Below are positions 35,812-46,380 of a DNA stretch of 64,000 bases, in pieces. Numbering within the stretch: the first letter of the stretch is position 1; the number at the start of each line of letters is the position of its first letter. The notes below the pieces were generated by a model. That model worked only from the letters and a program-made list of their open reading frames with translations, did not search any database and was not told the origin of the DNA. This DNA is from Pseudomonadales bacterium. GTDB taxonomy: Bacteria; Pseudomonadota; Gammaproteobacteria; Pseudomonadales; Azotimanducaceae. The translations under genes were made by a program, and so were the position numbers. The stretch covers positions 124,001 to 188,000 of the forward strand of contig JAHRVQ010000012.1 in assembly GCA_019090615.1 (NCBI GenBank), read 5' to 3'.

Positions 35812-36429
35812 TTGTCACAATATACTATTAAGGATCTCGCTCAATTACGTTCTATCATCGGCGAAAAAATACCCGGCCTCGAAGATAAAAACCTTCGCGC
35901 TATCGACGATTTTGCCAGCGCTTTTATAGCCAAAGTACCCTTTATCGTAATATCCACCGCAGACCAGCACGGTCGCATGGACGCCTCACCCAAAGGCGAC
36001 GCACCTGGATTCGTAAAAGTTGTTGATCAACAAACACTGCTGATCCCAGACCGCCCAGGTAACAAACTCGCCTATGGCCATGAAAACATTCTGGCCAACC
36101 CGCATATTGGGGTTCTATTTTTTATTCCAAATACCAGTGAAACGCTAAGAATCAACGGTCGCGCAGAACTTACCTGTGACCCTGACATACTGGCGCAGTT
36201 AGCAGCAAGAGATAAGCCAGCCACGCTAGCTATTCGGGTTTTTGTTGAAGAATGTTTTTTTCACTGCGGCAAATCGATGTTGCGATCTAACCTATGGCAA
36301 CCAGAAACCTGGCAAGAAAAACATAAAGTTTCCTTTGGCCAGATGTATGCCGCGCGCAATAAGACAGATCAGAGTGTGGTCGCTGCCGTTGATGAGATGA
36401 TTGCCGCTGACTATAAAAACAACCTATAA
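35812..36429 (+). CDS. FMN-binding PPOX-fold protein (MSMEG_1061-like family)
   Basis: 205 residues of pyridoxamine-phosphate-oxidase fold: VPFIVISTADQHGRMDASPKGD, then LLIPDRPGNK and FIPNTSETLRINGRAEL. These suit the flavin/F420-binding barrel of the MSMEG_1061-type flavoproteins. The reaction is not known. TTG at 35812 is the start, preceded by AAGGAG that overlaps the TAA of the CoA-transferase gene. Confidence 0.82.
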   Translation: MSQYTIKDLAQLRSIIGEKIPGLEDKNLRAIDDFASAFIAKVPFIVISTADQHGRMDASPKGDAPGFVKVVDQQTLLIPDRPGNKLAYGHENILANPHIGVLFFIPNTSETLRINGRAELTCDPDILAQLAARDKPATLAIRVFVEECFFHCGKSMLRSNLWQPETWQEKHKVSFGQMYAARNKTDQSVVAAVDEMIAADYKNNL

Positions 36430-36509
36430 ACTCGGCTTATTTCGCTGCGCTATCTATCATGATTCACCTGATCATGCCGAAGATTTACAGACCCAATCAG
36501 TCAAAAATC

Positions 36510-36531
36510 AATCAATGATCAATCAATGATC
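36510..36531. repeat. 11-base direct duplication at the end of thiDE
   Basis: AATCAATGATC occurs at 36510-36520 and 36521-36531 and reaches the stop codon of the thiDE gene (ending at 36530). It is another repeat touching a gene end. Confidence 0.85.
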
Positions 36532-38029
36532 AACCAAATAAGGCCAGAAGTGATTTTGTACTGGCCTGTGGGTCTTTTGCTAAAGTGATTGCGGTGATCA
36601 ACGATATGCTACCTACCCCAGTGTTTCGCACTTCTTGACCGCGCTCAAGATTAATCCCGCCAATTGCAACCATGGGTCGATGCAACAACTGATGCCAATA
36701 TTTCAATCGCTCAAGCCCCTGAGCATCAAATCGCATAACCTTCGATGTAGTGGGATAAATAGGCCCACAGGCGATATAAGAAGGCCGTAGCCCATTTGCT
36801 CTGGCCACCTCATAATAACAATGGCTACTTACGCCAAGACGAATTCCCGCTTGCTGGATGGCAGATAAATCAGCCGCATCAAGATCCTCCTGACCTAGAT
36901 GTATACCATAGGCATGGTGTTTAATCGCCAGTTGCCAATAATCGTTAATAAATACTCGTGCCGAATATTCCTCACCTAATTGAATAACCCGTTTAATTTC
37001 CTGTTCTAGTTGAGGAAAATCAGGATCTTTAATACGCAACTGAATTGTTCGGACCCCCCAACGAAGTAGTTTTTCAACCCAGTCACTACTATCTACGCAG
37101 GGATACAGGCCCAGTTGCTGGGTATCGCAACTGGCAAAATCGGTAGACTGACGGCCCTCAATCGGCACCTTCACAGCGCTTCTGCTAACATCTGGCAAAT
37201 CAACTTCCTGACTCGGCCAACCACTTAAACATAGCGGCCCAGCACCAGCACCTATTGGTATTGCCTGACGAATTCCCTGGTTAACGGTCATCTTGGCAAT
37301 CACCAAGGCATCTTTAACTTCAAAGCTGTAACCAAGCGCTGTTGCCAAGGCGGATGAATAAACACAGCCAGTACCATGGGTATTGGTATTGGCCTGACGG
37401 GGCGAGGATACCCAGTAGGATTCTGCACCATCACTCCAGTAGTCTTCACAATAGGCCGAAGTATGAGGCCCAGGGGTATGCCCACCTTTAATAACAATAT
37501 TTTGGATACCTCTGGCATTAAATGCTTCAGCCAAATGTTCAACAGCATCACCCATACTCGCTTCAGCGCTATCAAGCAGCTGCAAACTCTCTGGCAGATT
37601 AGGCGTCAACACCGTCACCCGTTGAGCTAAACAGCTCATTAAGGCGCGTGCATAGTCCTTGTTACCAAAGTCAAAACCGGTACTGGTGCCAAGCACAGGA
37701 TCAAGCACAACCGGACAGTTTTTCAATCGTTCGTCCTGCAACAATTCAGCCACTAACTCCACTACCTCAATACTGCCCAACAGACCAATTTTTATCGCCT
37801 GCGGCGGCAGATCAGCCAGCAGAGCCTCGAATTGATGCCGAATACTGTTAGTGGATACAGTCTCTACATCCCTAACCTGCAGAGAATTCTGCGCGGTAAT
37901 AGCGGTAATTATATTCACCGCATATCCGCCCAGCGCTTTAATAGTGGCGTTATCTGCCTGAATTCCCGCACCGCCGCCACTGTCAGATGCGGCAATACTC
38001 CAGATAATGGGGGTTGCTTCGGGCTGCAT
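36530..38029 (-). CDS. thiDE: Bifunctional HMP-phosphate kinase / thiamine-phosphate synthase (ThiD-ThiE fusion)
   Basis: 499 residues. The N-terminal half (about 1-265) is ThiD: SDSGGGAGIQAD near 15-26, VLDPVLGTSTG and KGGH, finishing with NTHGTGCVYSSALA. The C-terminal half (about 305-499) is ThiE: IQLRIKD, VFINDYWQLA, GIHLGQEDLD, CGPIYPTTSK and AIGGIN. It makes HMP-PP and joins it to the thiazole phosphate. The start is the ATG at 38029, whose A is the last base of thiG's TAA (TAATG), with AGGAGGAG upstream, so translation is coupled. The frame from 38053 would be longer but overlaps thiG. It is the last gene of the thi operon. Confidence 0.95.
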   Translation of the reverse strand: MQPEATPIIWSIAASDSGGGAGIQADNATIKALGGYAVNIITAITAQNSLQVRDVETVSTNSIRHQFEALLADLPPQAIKIGLLGSIEVVELVAELLQDERLKNCPVVLDPVLGTSTGFDFGNKDYARALMSCLAQRVTVLTPNLPESLQLLDSAEASMGDAVEHLAEAFNARGIQNIVIKGGHTPGPHTSAYCEDYWSDGAESYWVSSPRQANTNTHGTGCVYSSALATALGYSFEVKDALVIAKMTVNQGIRQAIPIGAGAGPLCLSGWPSQEVDLPDVSRSAVKVPIEGRQSTDFASCDTQQLGLYPCVDSSDWVEKLLRWGVRTIQLRIKDPDFPQLEQEIKRVIQLGEEYSARVFINDYWQLAIKHHAYGIHLGQEDLDAADLSAIQQAGIRLGVSSHCYYEVARANGLRPSYIACGPIYPTTSKVMRFDAQGLERLKYWHQLLHRPMVAIGGINLERGQEVRNTGVGSISLITAITLAKDPQASTKSLLALFG

Positions 38030-38832
38030 TAAAAGTTCTCCTCCTGATGCCAAAAGGGCATTCCTACAACCGGGGACGACGGTTGAGCCGCTTCACGAGG
38101 CTGAATATTACCCGCAAGGTATGCCTCTCGCCCAGCTTCAATGGCCTTACCAAATGCACCCGCCATCAAGACAGGGTCGCTGGCCTGGGCAATCGCTGTA
38201 TTTAGCATCACGGCATCAAAACCCAGCTCCATTGCTGCCGCCGCATGTGACGGCAACCCAATACCCGCGTCAATCACCAAAAAAACCTCAGGCAACCGCG
38301 ATCTTAAGGTTTTTAAGGCATAGGGGTTTATTAGCCCCTTGCCGGTACCAATCGGCGCACCCCATGGCATCAATATATCGCATCCCGCTGCATGTAATTT
38401 TTGACATAAAACCAGATCATCTGTGCAGTAGGGAAATACCACAAAATCCTGTCGGATAAGTTCTGTTGCGGCCTCTAATAATGCAAAGGGATCGGGCTGG
38501 AGATTATAGTCGTCGCCAATCACTTCAAGTTTAATCCAGTTCGTGTCAAATATTTCACGCGCCATCTGCGCCGTGGTAATGGCTTCTTTAACCGAATGGC
38601 AGCCCGCGGTATTCGGTAAAAACTTTTTCCCCAGTTGTTTGGTATATTGCCAAAAATCCATACCACCATCATCAGCCGGATTCTGCCGGCGTAACGAGAC
38701 AGTTATAACATCCGCTGCGGAGGCAACAATTGATTGCTTCATGACATCAGGCGAAGGATACAGCGCGGTGCCAATAATCATCCGACTCGAGAGTTCTTCC
38801 CCACCAACTTCAAATTGAGTATTTTGTGTCAC
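38029..38832 (-). CDS. thiG: Thiazole synthase ThiG
   Basis: 267 residues, TIM barrel. The Schiff-base Lys101 is in [10 protein letters not shown], with PNTAGCHS and [11 protein letters not shown] as further family signatures. It builds the thiazole ring from deoxyxylulose phosphate, dehydroglycine (from ThiO) and sulfur carried by ThiS. Three bases separate it from thiS and its TAA overlaps the thiDE start. Confidence 0.97.
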   Translation of the reverse strand: MTQNTQFEVGGEELSSRMIIGTALYPSPDVMKQSIVASAADVITVSLRRQNPADDGGMDFWQYTKQLGKKFLPNTAGCHSVKEAITTAQMAREIFDTNWIKLEVIGDDYNLQPDPFALLEAATELIRQDFVVFPYCTDDLVLCQKLHAAGCDILMPWGAPIGTGKGLINPYALKTLRSRLPEVFLVIDAGIGLPSHAAAAMELGFDAVMLNTAIAQASDPVLMAGAFGKAIEAGREAYLAGNIQPREAAQPSSPVVGMPFWHQEENF

Positions 38833-38835
38833 TTT

Positions 38836-39087
38836 TCAGCCCCCATTTATTGGCCTAACAATATCTATACGTTCTTTACCAACCAACAGGGTATTTACAT
38901 AATCCTGTTTTAATACAAAACACTCATTAATTGCCACAGCAATTTTTTTATCTGCATAACCCCATAAAACAATCGCTTCACTTAGCAATTGGCCACCACC
39001 GTCATCAACCAGTAGCTGCTTAACCTCGCCATTAAGCAAAACTTTGATGCGCCCTTTATCAAGCGCGTCCGGGTTTCGAGCATTCAT
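38836..39087 (-). CDS. thiS: Sulfur carrier protein ThiS
   Basis: 83 residues from the ATG at 39087, chosen for AGGAG just upstream, whereas the longer frame from 39132 would overlap thiO. A ubiquitin-like fold ends in the required Gly-Gly (RPINGG), where sulfur is attached as a thiocarboxylate. It has about 15 extra N-terminal residues (NARNPDALDKGR) relative to the common length of about 66. thiF, which adenylates it, is not in the window. Confidence 0.93.
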   Translation of the reverse strand: MNARNPDALDKGRIKVLLNGEVKQLLVDDGGGQLLSEAIVLWGYADKKIAVAINECFVLKQDYVNTLLVGKERIDIVRPINGG

Positions 39088-39088
39088 A

Positions 39089-40201
39089 TTATCTCCTACT
39101 TGAGGCCGCCGGTGCCGGTGCCACCTGGTCATCTAGCCGCTGCATAAATCTTGAATCCAGATTGCCAGCTTGCATAAACTCAACCACCCGACTGGAAATT
39201 GCCGGACTTAATAAATAACCGTGGCGGAACAGACCATTAACCCTTATCAAACCCGCCTGGCAAATAACTACCGGCAAATTATCTGGCATCGCGGGTCGGC
39301 AATGGGTTGCCGTTTTGACCACACTTGCCTCGCCAAAACCACGATGTACTGTATAGGCAGCTGACAATAGTTCAAGCGCAGAACGCACAGTAATATCACT
39401 ATAATCCTCACTCTCAATTTGCGTCGCGCCAATAATATATACATCATTGGGTCGAGGTATTACATATATCTGATACCTTGGATGCATCAACCTGATTAAT
39501 CGGTTAAGTTTAACTTCCGGCGCATGTAACCACAGCAATTCACCACGCACACCGCGCAGCCCGGGGATATCCTGCTTTGCCCCTAGGCCACGACAATCCA
39601 GTACCCAGTCAAATTTCTCAATTTTGCCCGAAACCGATATTTGCCCTGGCATAATGTCTGAAATCTCAACATTGTCATACCAGCTAAAGCGCGCATTTTG
39701 GTCAAGCTCATCGGCCATGGCCTTTAGTATTGTTTCACTAACAAGCCAACTTTCCGCCGCCAAATATACCCCCTGCTGGAACCTGCCACCAAGATCAGGC
39801 TCAAGTTGATCAATAGCAACTTGATCAACCTGTTGCAGGGCCAACTGATGCTCAGGCTGAAGATTGAAACGAAGATTTTGTTCAAACCGTTGTAAATCAG
39901 CCTGATCATTGGGGTGGGCGACAATCAGGCTACCACCGATCCTGAAACTTGTTGGCGAAAACTGTTGGCAGAGGTTTTGCCAACAATCAAAGGCTTCAAG
40001 CCCTAACTCATGTACCAAAGGCTCAGCCGACTCTGCTTCCGTATAGGGGGTCAACATCCCCGCACCAACAAAACTGCAAGTGTGGCTGCTATGACGTGCT
40101 TCTCGATCATAAACGCTGACTTTAAAGCCTTGTTGCAGCAACTTTAAAGCCAGCAACCGCCCCATAACACCCGCACCAACAATGGCAACAGTTTGCAGCA
40201 T
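39089..40201 (-). CDS. thiO: Glycine oxidase ThiO
   Basis: 370 residues with N-terminal FAD-binding VAIVGAGVMG, the DAO-type IGGSLIVA segment and the C-terminal GLFRHGYLLSPA box. It oxidises glycine to iminoacetate for thiazole synthesis using O2, the aerobic alternative to ThiH. It lies between thiC and thiS with one base on each side, so the order is that of a compact operon. The C-terminal tail is Pro/Ala-rich. Confidence 0.95.
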   Translation of the reverse strand: MLQTVAIVGAGVMGRLLALKLLQQGFKVSVYDREARHSSHTCSFVGAGMLTPYTEAESAEPLVHELGLEAFDCWQNLCQQFSPTSFRIGGSLIVAHPNDQADLQRFEQNLRFNLQPEHQLALQQVDQVAIDQLEPDLGGRFQQGVYLAAESWLVSETILKAMADELDQNARFSWYDNVEISDIMPGQISVSGKIEKFDWVLDCRGLGAKQDIPGLRGVRGELLWLHAPEVKLNRLIRLMHPRYQIYVIPRPNDVYIIGATQIESEDYSDITVRSALELLSAAYTVHRGFGEASVVKTATHCRPAMPDNLPVVICQAGLIRVNGLFRHGYLLSPAISSRVVEFMQAGNLDSRFMQRLDDQVAPAPAASSRR

Positions 40202-40202
40202 A

Positions 40203-42152
<1,950 letters not shown>

Positions 42153-42209
42153 TCATTATATTTTGGCGTAAGATGGGAAGGACAGCACAACGAAAAACAA
42201 CAGAGTTAG

Positions 42210-42290
42210 CCCGACTTCCTACGCTGGAATTATCCAGATCAGGTTCACGGGTATTTCTCAGCACCGCTGTCGCGGGCACCCCGATCACGC
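42210..42290 (-). promoter_or_regulatory. TPP riboswitch (THI element) of the thiC operon
   Basis: Reading the minus strand, GGGGTGCCC (42282-42274), CTGAGA (42261-42256), ACCC, then GAACCTGATCTGGATAAT and CCAGCGTAGG appear in the fixed order and spacing of the thiamine pyrophosphate aptamer. It lies about 130 bases upstream of the thiC start, leaving room for an expression platform. TPP binding should reduce thiC-thiDE expression. Confidence 0.95.
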
Positions 42291-42354
42291 TAATCGCCAG
42301 TCTAGTTGTTTTAGACTGCCGGAACAACCTTAAGCTTTTTAAACTGCGAAACCT

Positions 42355-43095
42355 ATGGCTAAATTTAATCGCGCTGTCATGTTTATCAGCTTCGTGCTTT
42401 GCTTGCTTGGCTTTTGGCGGCGCAATGATCTGGCTAGCGATATAAATTTTAATCCCCGTCTGGCAATGGAACCGCGTCAACGAACTACCGAGGACGCACC
42501 CTTCGAGGTCAACTTTGCCGACATCAATTATCATATCGAACCGCAATACAACTATGAAATTTATGGCCTGGTAGTTTCGTACCAACATCACAACGGTAAT
42601 ACAGGGTTACATAAACTATGGAATGATCATTTGAATATGGCCGACTATTGCGTAGTTTGGTCTGATACGGCCTTTAGTAAGTATCTCCCCAGGCTTGAAT
42701 TCTGGAGCGGCCAATTTACCTGTCATATGCAAACGGATGACGCCAGCGCATGGGCGCATTTTAATAAGCAGCAGTTGTCAAACAACCATTTATTATCTGA
42801 AGACAATTATATACGCGACGCAATTGCCGAAATCGGGATTGGCGATCAGGTACATATCAAAGGCTGGTTAGTCAACTATTCGAGTGTAAACGGTGGTCAA
42901 CGCGGAACCAGTACCGTGCGCACTGATACGGGTAACGGCGCCTGTGAAACAATCTACGTTAAGCAATTTGAAGTTATCGAATCCTATACCAGCAATTGGC
43001 GCTGGCTGCTGTACGTTTCGTTGAGCACACTATTGGTCAGCCTTATCGTGTATTTGAAAGCGCCCTATCGGCCGCATTCAAATAGTGAGGCTTGA
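42355..43095 (+). CDS. Membrane-anchored protein of unknown function
   Basis: 246 residues. An N-terminal hydrophobic segment (AVMFISFVLCLLGFW) and a C-terminal one (WRWLLYVSLSTLLVSLIVYL, about 213-232) flank a periplasmic domain. That domain contains cysteines at CVVWSD, FTCHMQ and ACETIYVKQF and a motif YGLVVSYQHH. I do not recognise a named family. It is divergent from the thiamine operon, but the shared gap only places the riboswitch of the other strand; no functional link is shown. The start is the ATG at 42355, with no good ribosome site. Confidence 0.68.
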   Translation: MAKFNRAVMFISFVLCLLGFWRRNDLASDINFNPRLAMEPRQRTTEDAPFEVNFADINYHIEPQYNYEIYGLVVSYQHHNGNTGLHKLWNDHLNMADYCVVWSDTAFSKYLPRLEFWSGQFTCHMQTDDASAWAHFNKQQLSNNHLLSEDNYIRDAIAEIGIGDQVHIKGWLVNYSSVNGGQRGTSTVRTDTGNGACETIYVKQFEVIESYTSNWRWLLYVSLSTLLVSLIVYLKAPYRPHSNSEA

Positions 43096-43216
43096 ACTAA
43101 GCAGTCATTTGCGGCCAGAGACTTACACTTACCTATGGCAAAAATTTACAAGCCCCAAAATTGATGCGAATAACTTTTACGCACTCAGTAATCACCTTAC
43201 CAGACAACTGTTTCGC

Positions 43217-43555
43217 TTATTCGCCAGCCGAGGTTTTTCTTAAGCTTCTTGCCGACTCGATACTGCCAACATTTTCAACATTGGTATATCCTGCCTGCTC
43301 CAGCGCTGACACAGCTTTTGCCGCCCTGCCGCCACTCAGGCAATATACCTTTATGACAGAATCTTTAGCCAGCGAACCCGCCTCCACATGACCAACAATC
43401 TCATCGTAGGAGACATTAACATCACCTGGAATAGCATCGATGGCATTTTCCAGACTACTCCGCACATCGAACCAATGGGTTTCAGCGTTGACACCAGAAT
43501 ATGATAACAACATGAATAAAAAACCCATGAGCTGCGTTTTTCTTCTACCAGTCAC
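43217..43555 (-). CDS. Exported rhodanese-like protein
   Basis: 112 residues. A signal peptide (LMGFLFMLLSYSGVNA, cleavage about residue 24) precedes a single rhodanese domain with WFDVRS and active-site Cys72 in VYCLSGGRAAKA. It would move sulfane sulfur or act on thiols in the periplasm. The start is GTG 43555 with AAGGAG nine bases upstream. It is divergent from the bufferin operon; a sulfur link is possible but unproved. Confidence 0.88.
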   Translation of the reverse strand: MTGRRKTQLMGFLFMLLSYSGVNAETHWFDVRSSLENAIDAIPGDVNVSYDEIVGHVEAGSLAKDSVIKVYCLSGGRAAKAVSALEQAGYTNVENVGSIESARSLRKTSAGE

Positions 43556-44103
43556 AATATTTTTCTCCTTAACCTGGGTTAACGACGTACATTCTTATAA
43601 CGGTTCTAACGGACGAAATTGACCAAATACAACGACCAACCAGGCTCATAGGGCGTAATAATTCGCCCCAGCGCCAAGCTTTGACCTACCCCCCACTTTA
43701 TACTAACTACATTTTTTATATTTAGAACTTTAAATTTAGGACATGAAATTCAGAGCTTTTAGTTCAGAGTTTTAAATCCTGAACGCAATAAATTCGACTA
43801 TTTTCCAGTTTCTATATCTCTTGTGTAACATTTTTAATTTCAGCGCATCAAAAACCCAATCACTTCAGAAAATTGTTACTTAAAATGGCTAATGATTGAA
43901 CATAGTAACCGAACTAAGGTTCTGAGACTCATTACTGAGATATGTCTATCCAGACGAACTGCTATGGCATACACCAACACGCTCATCTAGAATTGTCAGG
44001 TCATTTTCTACCATTATTTTCAAGGCTGTTTTTGGTATGCACGGCAATCCGTTTTTTATGGGTGCCAATTGACTACAAAACTTATATGGATTAGGAGATA
44101 AAA
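43556..44103. other. Divergent intergenic region upstream of the bufferin operon
   Basis: About 550 bases. It has A/T-rich degenerate repeats (TTTAGAACTTT and similar, about 43710-43780) and the AGGAG ribosome site of bufA2 at its right end. I see no RNA gene or ORF that I would defend; promoters for both sides must lie here. Confidence 0.45.
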
Positions 44104-44568
44104 ATGAATGGAACTTTAAAAAATAAATTAACCGGTGCCGCACTGGCATTTGCCGCCGCAGGACTGGTGAGCTGTAGTACCGTCGATACCAACAGCGCCG
44201 AACAGGCCGCTAGCGGTAACAATACCGACCTCGTTCACTGTTATGGTGTAAACGCCTGCAATGGTCACAATGATTGCAAATCAGCCAACAACGCCTGCGC
44301 TGGCAAAGCAAGCTGTAAAGGCCACGGCTTTGTCGCCATGCCCTCAAAAAGCTGTGGCGATATTGGTGGCAAGACCCAGGACCCCTGGGTGGGCAGTGTG
44401 ACAACGGCAGAATTATCCCATTGTTATGGGGTCAATAAATGTAATGGGTATAACGACTGCAAGACTGCGGATAATGCCTGTGCCGGTAGAGCTTCCTGCA
44501 AAGGAACCGGTTTTGTAGCCATGTCTGCCAAGGCATGCGGTGATGTCGGCGGGAAAACCGGCGCCTGA
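44104..44568 (+). CDS. bufA2: BufA2-type bufferin metallophore precursor with two tandem cysteine units and a lipobox
   Basis: 154 residues. The signal sequence ends in LVSC (Cys24), a lipobox, so the product may be lipid-anchored. Two homologous units follow, CYGVNxCNGxNDC...ACAG...SCKGxGFVAM...CGDxGGK, 61 residues apart. Each has six cysteines with identical spacing (46, 52, 58, 65, 71, 84 and 107, 113, 119, 126, 132, 145). This is the BufA2-type precursor pattern: ribosomally made, cysteines modified by the DUF692 enzyme, binding copper in the periplasm. BufA2 precursors as I recall them carry one unit. Genes bufB and bufC follow. AGGAG precedes the ATG. Confidence 0.85.
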   Translation: MNGTLKNKLTGAALAFAAAGLVSCSTVDTNSAEQAASGNNTDLVHCYGVNACNGHNDCKSANNACAGKASCKGHGFVAMPSKSCGDIGGKTQDPWVGSVTTAELSHCYGVNKCNGYNDCKTADNACAGRASCKGTGFVAMSAKACGDVGGKTGA

Positions 44569-44627
44569 ACCTGATAAGCCAATACAGAAATGAATCTGAG
44601 CTTACCCAGGTAACAGGAGCCATCTAA

Positions 44628-45470
44628 TTGGAAAACAAATTTCTTGGCTTCGGCCTGGGCCTTCGGACTGAACATTTTCAGGACATTCTAAATAACCAAC
44701 CAGCTATTGACTGGCTGGAGATAATTTCCGAAAATTTTTTTGTTGCTGGTGGCAAACCTAAACACTACCTACATCAAATCCGAAACACCTACCCCATGGT
44801 CATGCATGGGGTTTCTCTATCTATTGGATCGACAGACCCACTTAATCAGAGTTATCTGCGTAATTTAACGCAGCTTATACATGAAATTGAACCAGAATGG
44901 GTTTCCGATCATCTATGCTGGACTAGCATCGGTAATGTTAATAGTCACGACCTGCTACCGCTACCCTATAGCGAAGAAGCCATTAACCACGTAGCAGACA
45001 GAATCAAACAGGTGCAGGATGTTCTCGGTCAACAAATTTTACTGGAAAATGTCTCAAGCTATCTTACTTATAACGAATCTATTTGCCCAGAATGGGAATT
45101 TATATCAGAAGTTGTCTCAAGGGCCGACTGTTATATCCTGCTTGATATCAATAACATTTATGTTAGCGCCAGAAATCATGGCTTCGAACCGCAAGAATAT
45201 ATAAACGCCATTGATACAAAGCGCGTACGCCAATTTCATCTTGCTGGCCATACCGATTATGGCGATTATGTGATAGATACCCATGACCACGAAATATGCG
45301 ACCCTGTCTGGGATTTATATCAACTATGCTGCCAGCGCTTTGGCGCTATAAGTACGCTGATTGAACGAGATGATAATATTCCTGCCATCAACAGCCTGCT
45401 GTCCGAACTGGCCAGAGCGCGCTCCGTTTTAGACCAGACCGACCTTTCATCGACCAATCAACTTTCATGA
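44628..45470 (+). CDS. bufB: DUF692-family RiPP modification enzyme BufB
   Basis: 280 residues, TIM barrel. DUF692 signature motifs are visible in order: GLGLRTEHF, LEIISENF, MHGVSLSIGS, SDHLCW, LLENVSSYL, LLDINNIYVSARNHG, FHLAGH, DTHDHEI and LIERDDNIP. The His/Asp/Glu residues bind the multi-iron centre. It modifies precursor cysteines, as MbnB does in methanobactin and BufB does in bufferins. The start is TTG 44628, set by AGGAG nine bases upstream. Its TGA overlaps the bufC ATG (ATGA), so the partner is co-translated. Confidence 0.93.
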   Translation: MENKFLGFGLGLRTEHFQDILNNQPAIDWLEIISENFFVAGGKPKHYLHQIRNTYPMVMHGVSLSIGSTDPLNQSYLRNLTQLIHEIEPEWVSDHLCWTSIGNVNSHDLLPLPYSEEAINHVADRIKQVQDVLGQQILLENVSSYLTYNESICPEWEFISEVVSRADCYILLDINNIYVSARNHGFEPQEYINAIDTKRVRQFHLAGHTDYGDYVIDTHDHEICDPVWDLYQLCCQRFGAISTLIERDDNIPAINSLLSELARARSVLDQTDLSSTNQLS

Positions 45471-46309
45471 ACAAATCCAGAACAATTAGAACCACAGATG
45501 ATAAGTCCCCAACTGGCTTAAAAGTACGCCAGCAACAATTGATGGATTTTCTCCTTTCTGGCAACCCAGATATCCAGCAACATATCGCTCAGCAGGGAAA
45601 AACCAGCACACAGTCACGACTTGGCATCTACCGCAATGCCTATTCAAGTCGACTACGCGACGTCATCGATATTGACCATCCGATTACTGGCACTTATCTC
45701 GGCGACGAACTGTTTGAATTAATGGTAAATCAGTATATCCAGCAACATCCATCTAACGGCACTTCACTGCGGCATTTTGCAAACAATCTACCAGACTTTT
45801 TAGGACAACACCCCCCGTTCAATGACAACCTGCAAATATCCGAATTAGCTAGATTCGAGAGAATATTACTATCGTCTTTCGATGCCGCAGATGCCAACCG
45901 AATTTCCCTTCCTCAATTATCGTCTCTACCCGCTGATGCCTGGCCTACGATGACAATCAATTTTCACCCGAGCGTACAGTTGTTTAATACCCACTGGAAT
46001 GTAGTCGCCATTTGGCAGGCAATCACACAACAAACAAACCCACCTGCGCCAGAGCAATGCAATGAATCCTGGCTGGTATGGCGCAATAGCGAAATGCTGA
46101 CTGAATTCCAGAACATGGATAATATCGCACTATGGATGTTTCACCAGATAAAGGCAGGTGCCGACTTCGCAACAATTTGTGAATCACTACTGGAAATTGT
46201 TGCTGAAGGAGCTGTCAGTGCCGCTGCGGTTGATGTCCTAACCCGATGGATTAATATGGGCGCTATTAGCAATATCGGCACTGATACGGCCGTTGTCCGC
46301 AGCACCTGA
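45467..46309 (+). CDS. bufC: DUF2063-family RiPP partner protein BufC
   Basis: 280 residues. The N-terminal helical domain (about 22-115) has the DUF2063 pattern RLGIYRNAYSSRLRDVI...DHPI...LGDELFELMVNQYI; the C-terminal half is a winged-helix-like domain. BufC/MbnC-type proteins bind the precursor and present it to the DUF692 enzyme. The ATG overlaps the bufB stop codon. It ends before a T-tailed hairpin. Confidence 0.9.
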   Translation: MNKSRTIRTTDDKSPTGLKVRQQQLMDFLLSGNPDIQQHIAQQGKTSTQSRLGIYRNAYSSRLRDVIDIDHPITGTYLGDELFELMVNQYIQQHPSNGTSLRHFANNLPDFLGQHPPFNDNLQISELARFERILLSSFDAADANRISLPQLSSLPADAWPTMTINFHPSVQLFNTHWNVVAIWQAITQQTNPPAPEQCNESWLVWRNSEMLTEFQNMDNIALWMFHQIKAGADFATICESLLEIVAEGAVSAAAVDVLTRWINMGAISNIGTDTAVVRST

Positions 46310-46332
46310 AATCCACCTTACAGGTCAGAAGA

Positions 46333-46380
46333 TAATTTAATCAGCCACACAAACCCTGATTAAATTACCTTCAATTTTTT
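46333..46380 (+). terminator. AT-rich hairpin with T run after the bufferin operon
   Basis: TAATTTAATCAG (46333-46344) and CTGATTAAATTA (46356-46367) pair perfectly over 12 bases with an 11-base loop, and TTTTTT ends at 46380. The stem is AT-rich, so efficiency is uncertain. It lies between bufC and the end of the facing antiporter gene and overlaps that gene's stop codon. Confidence 0.6.
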
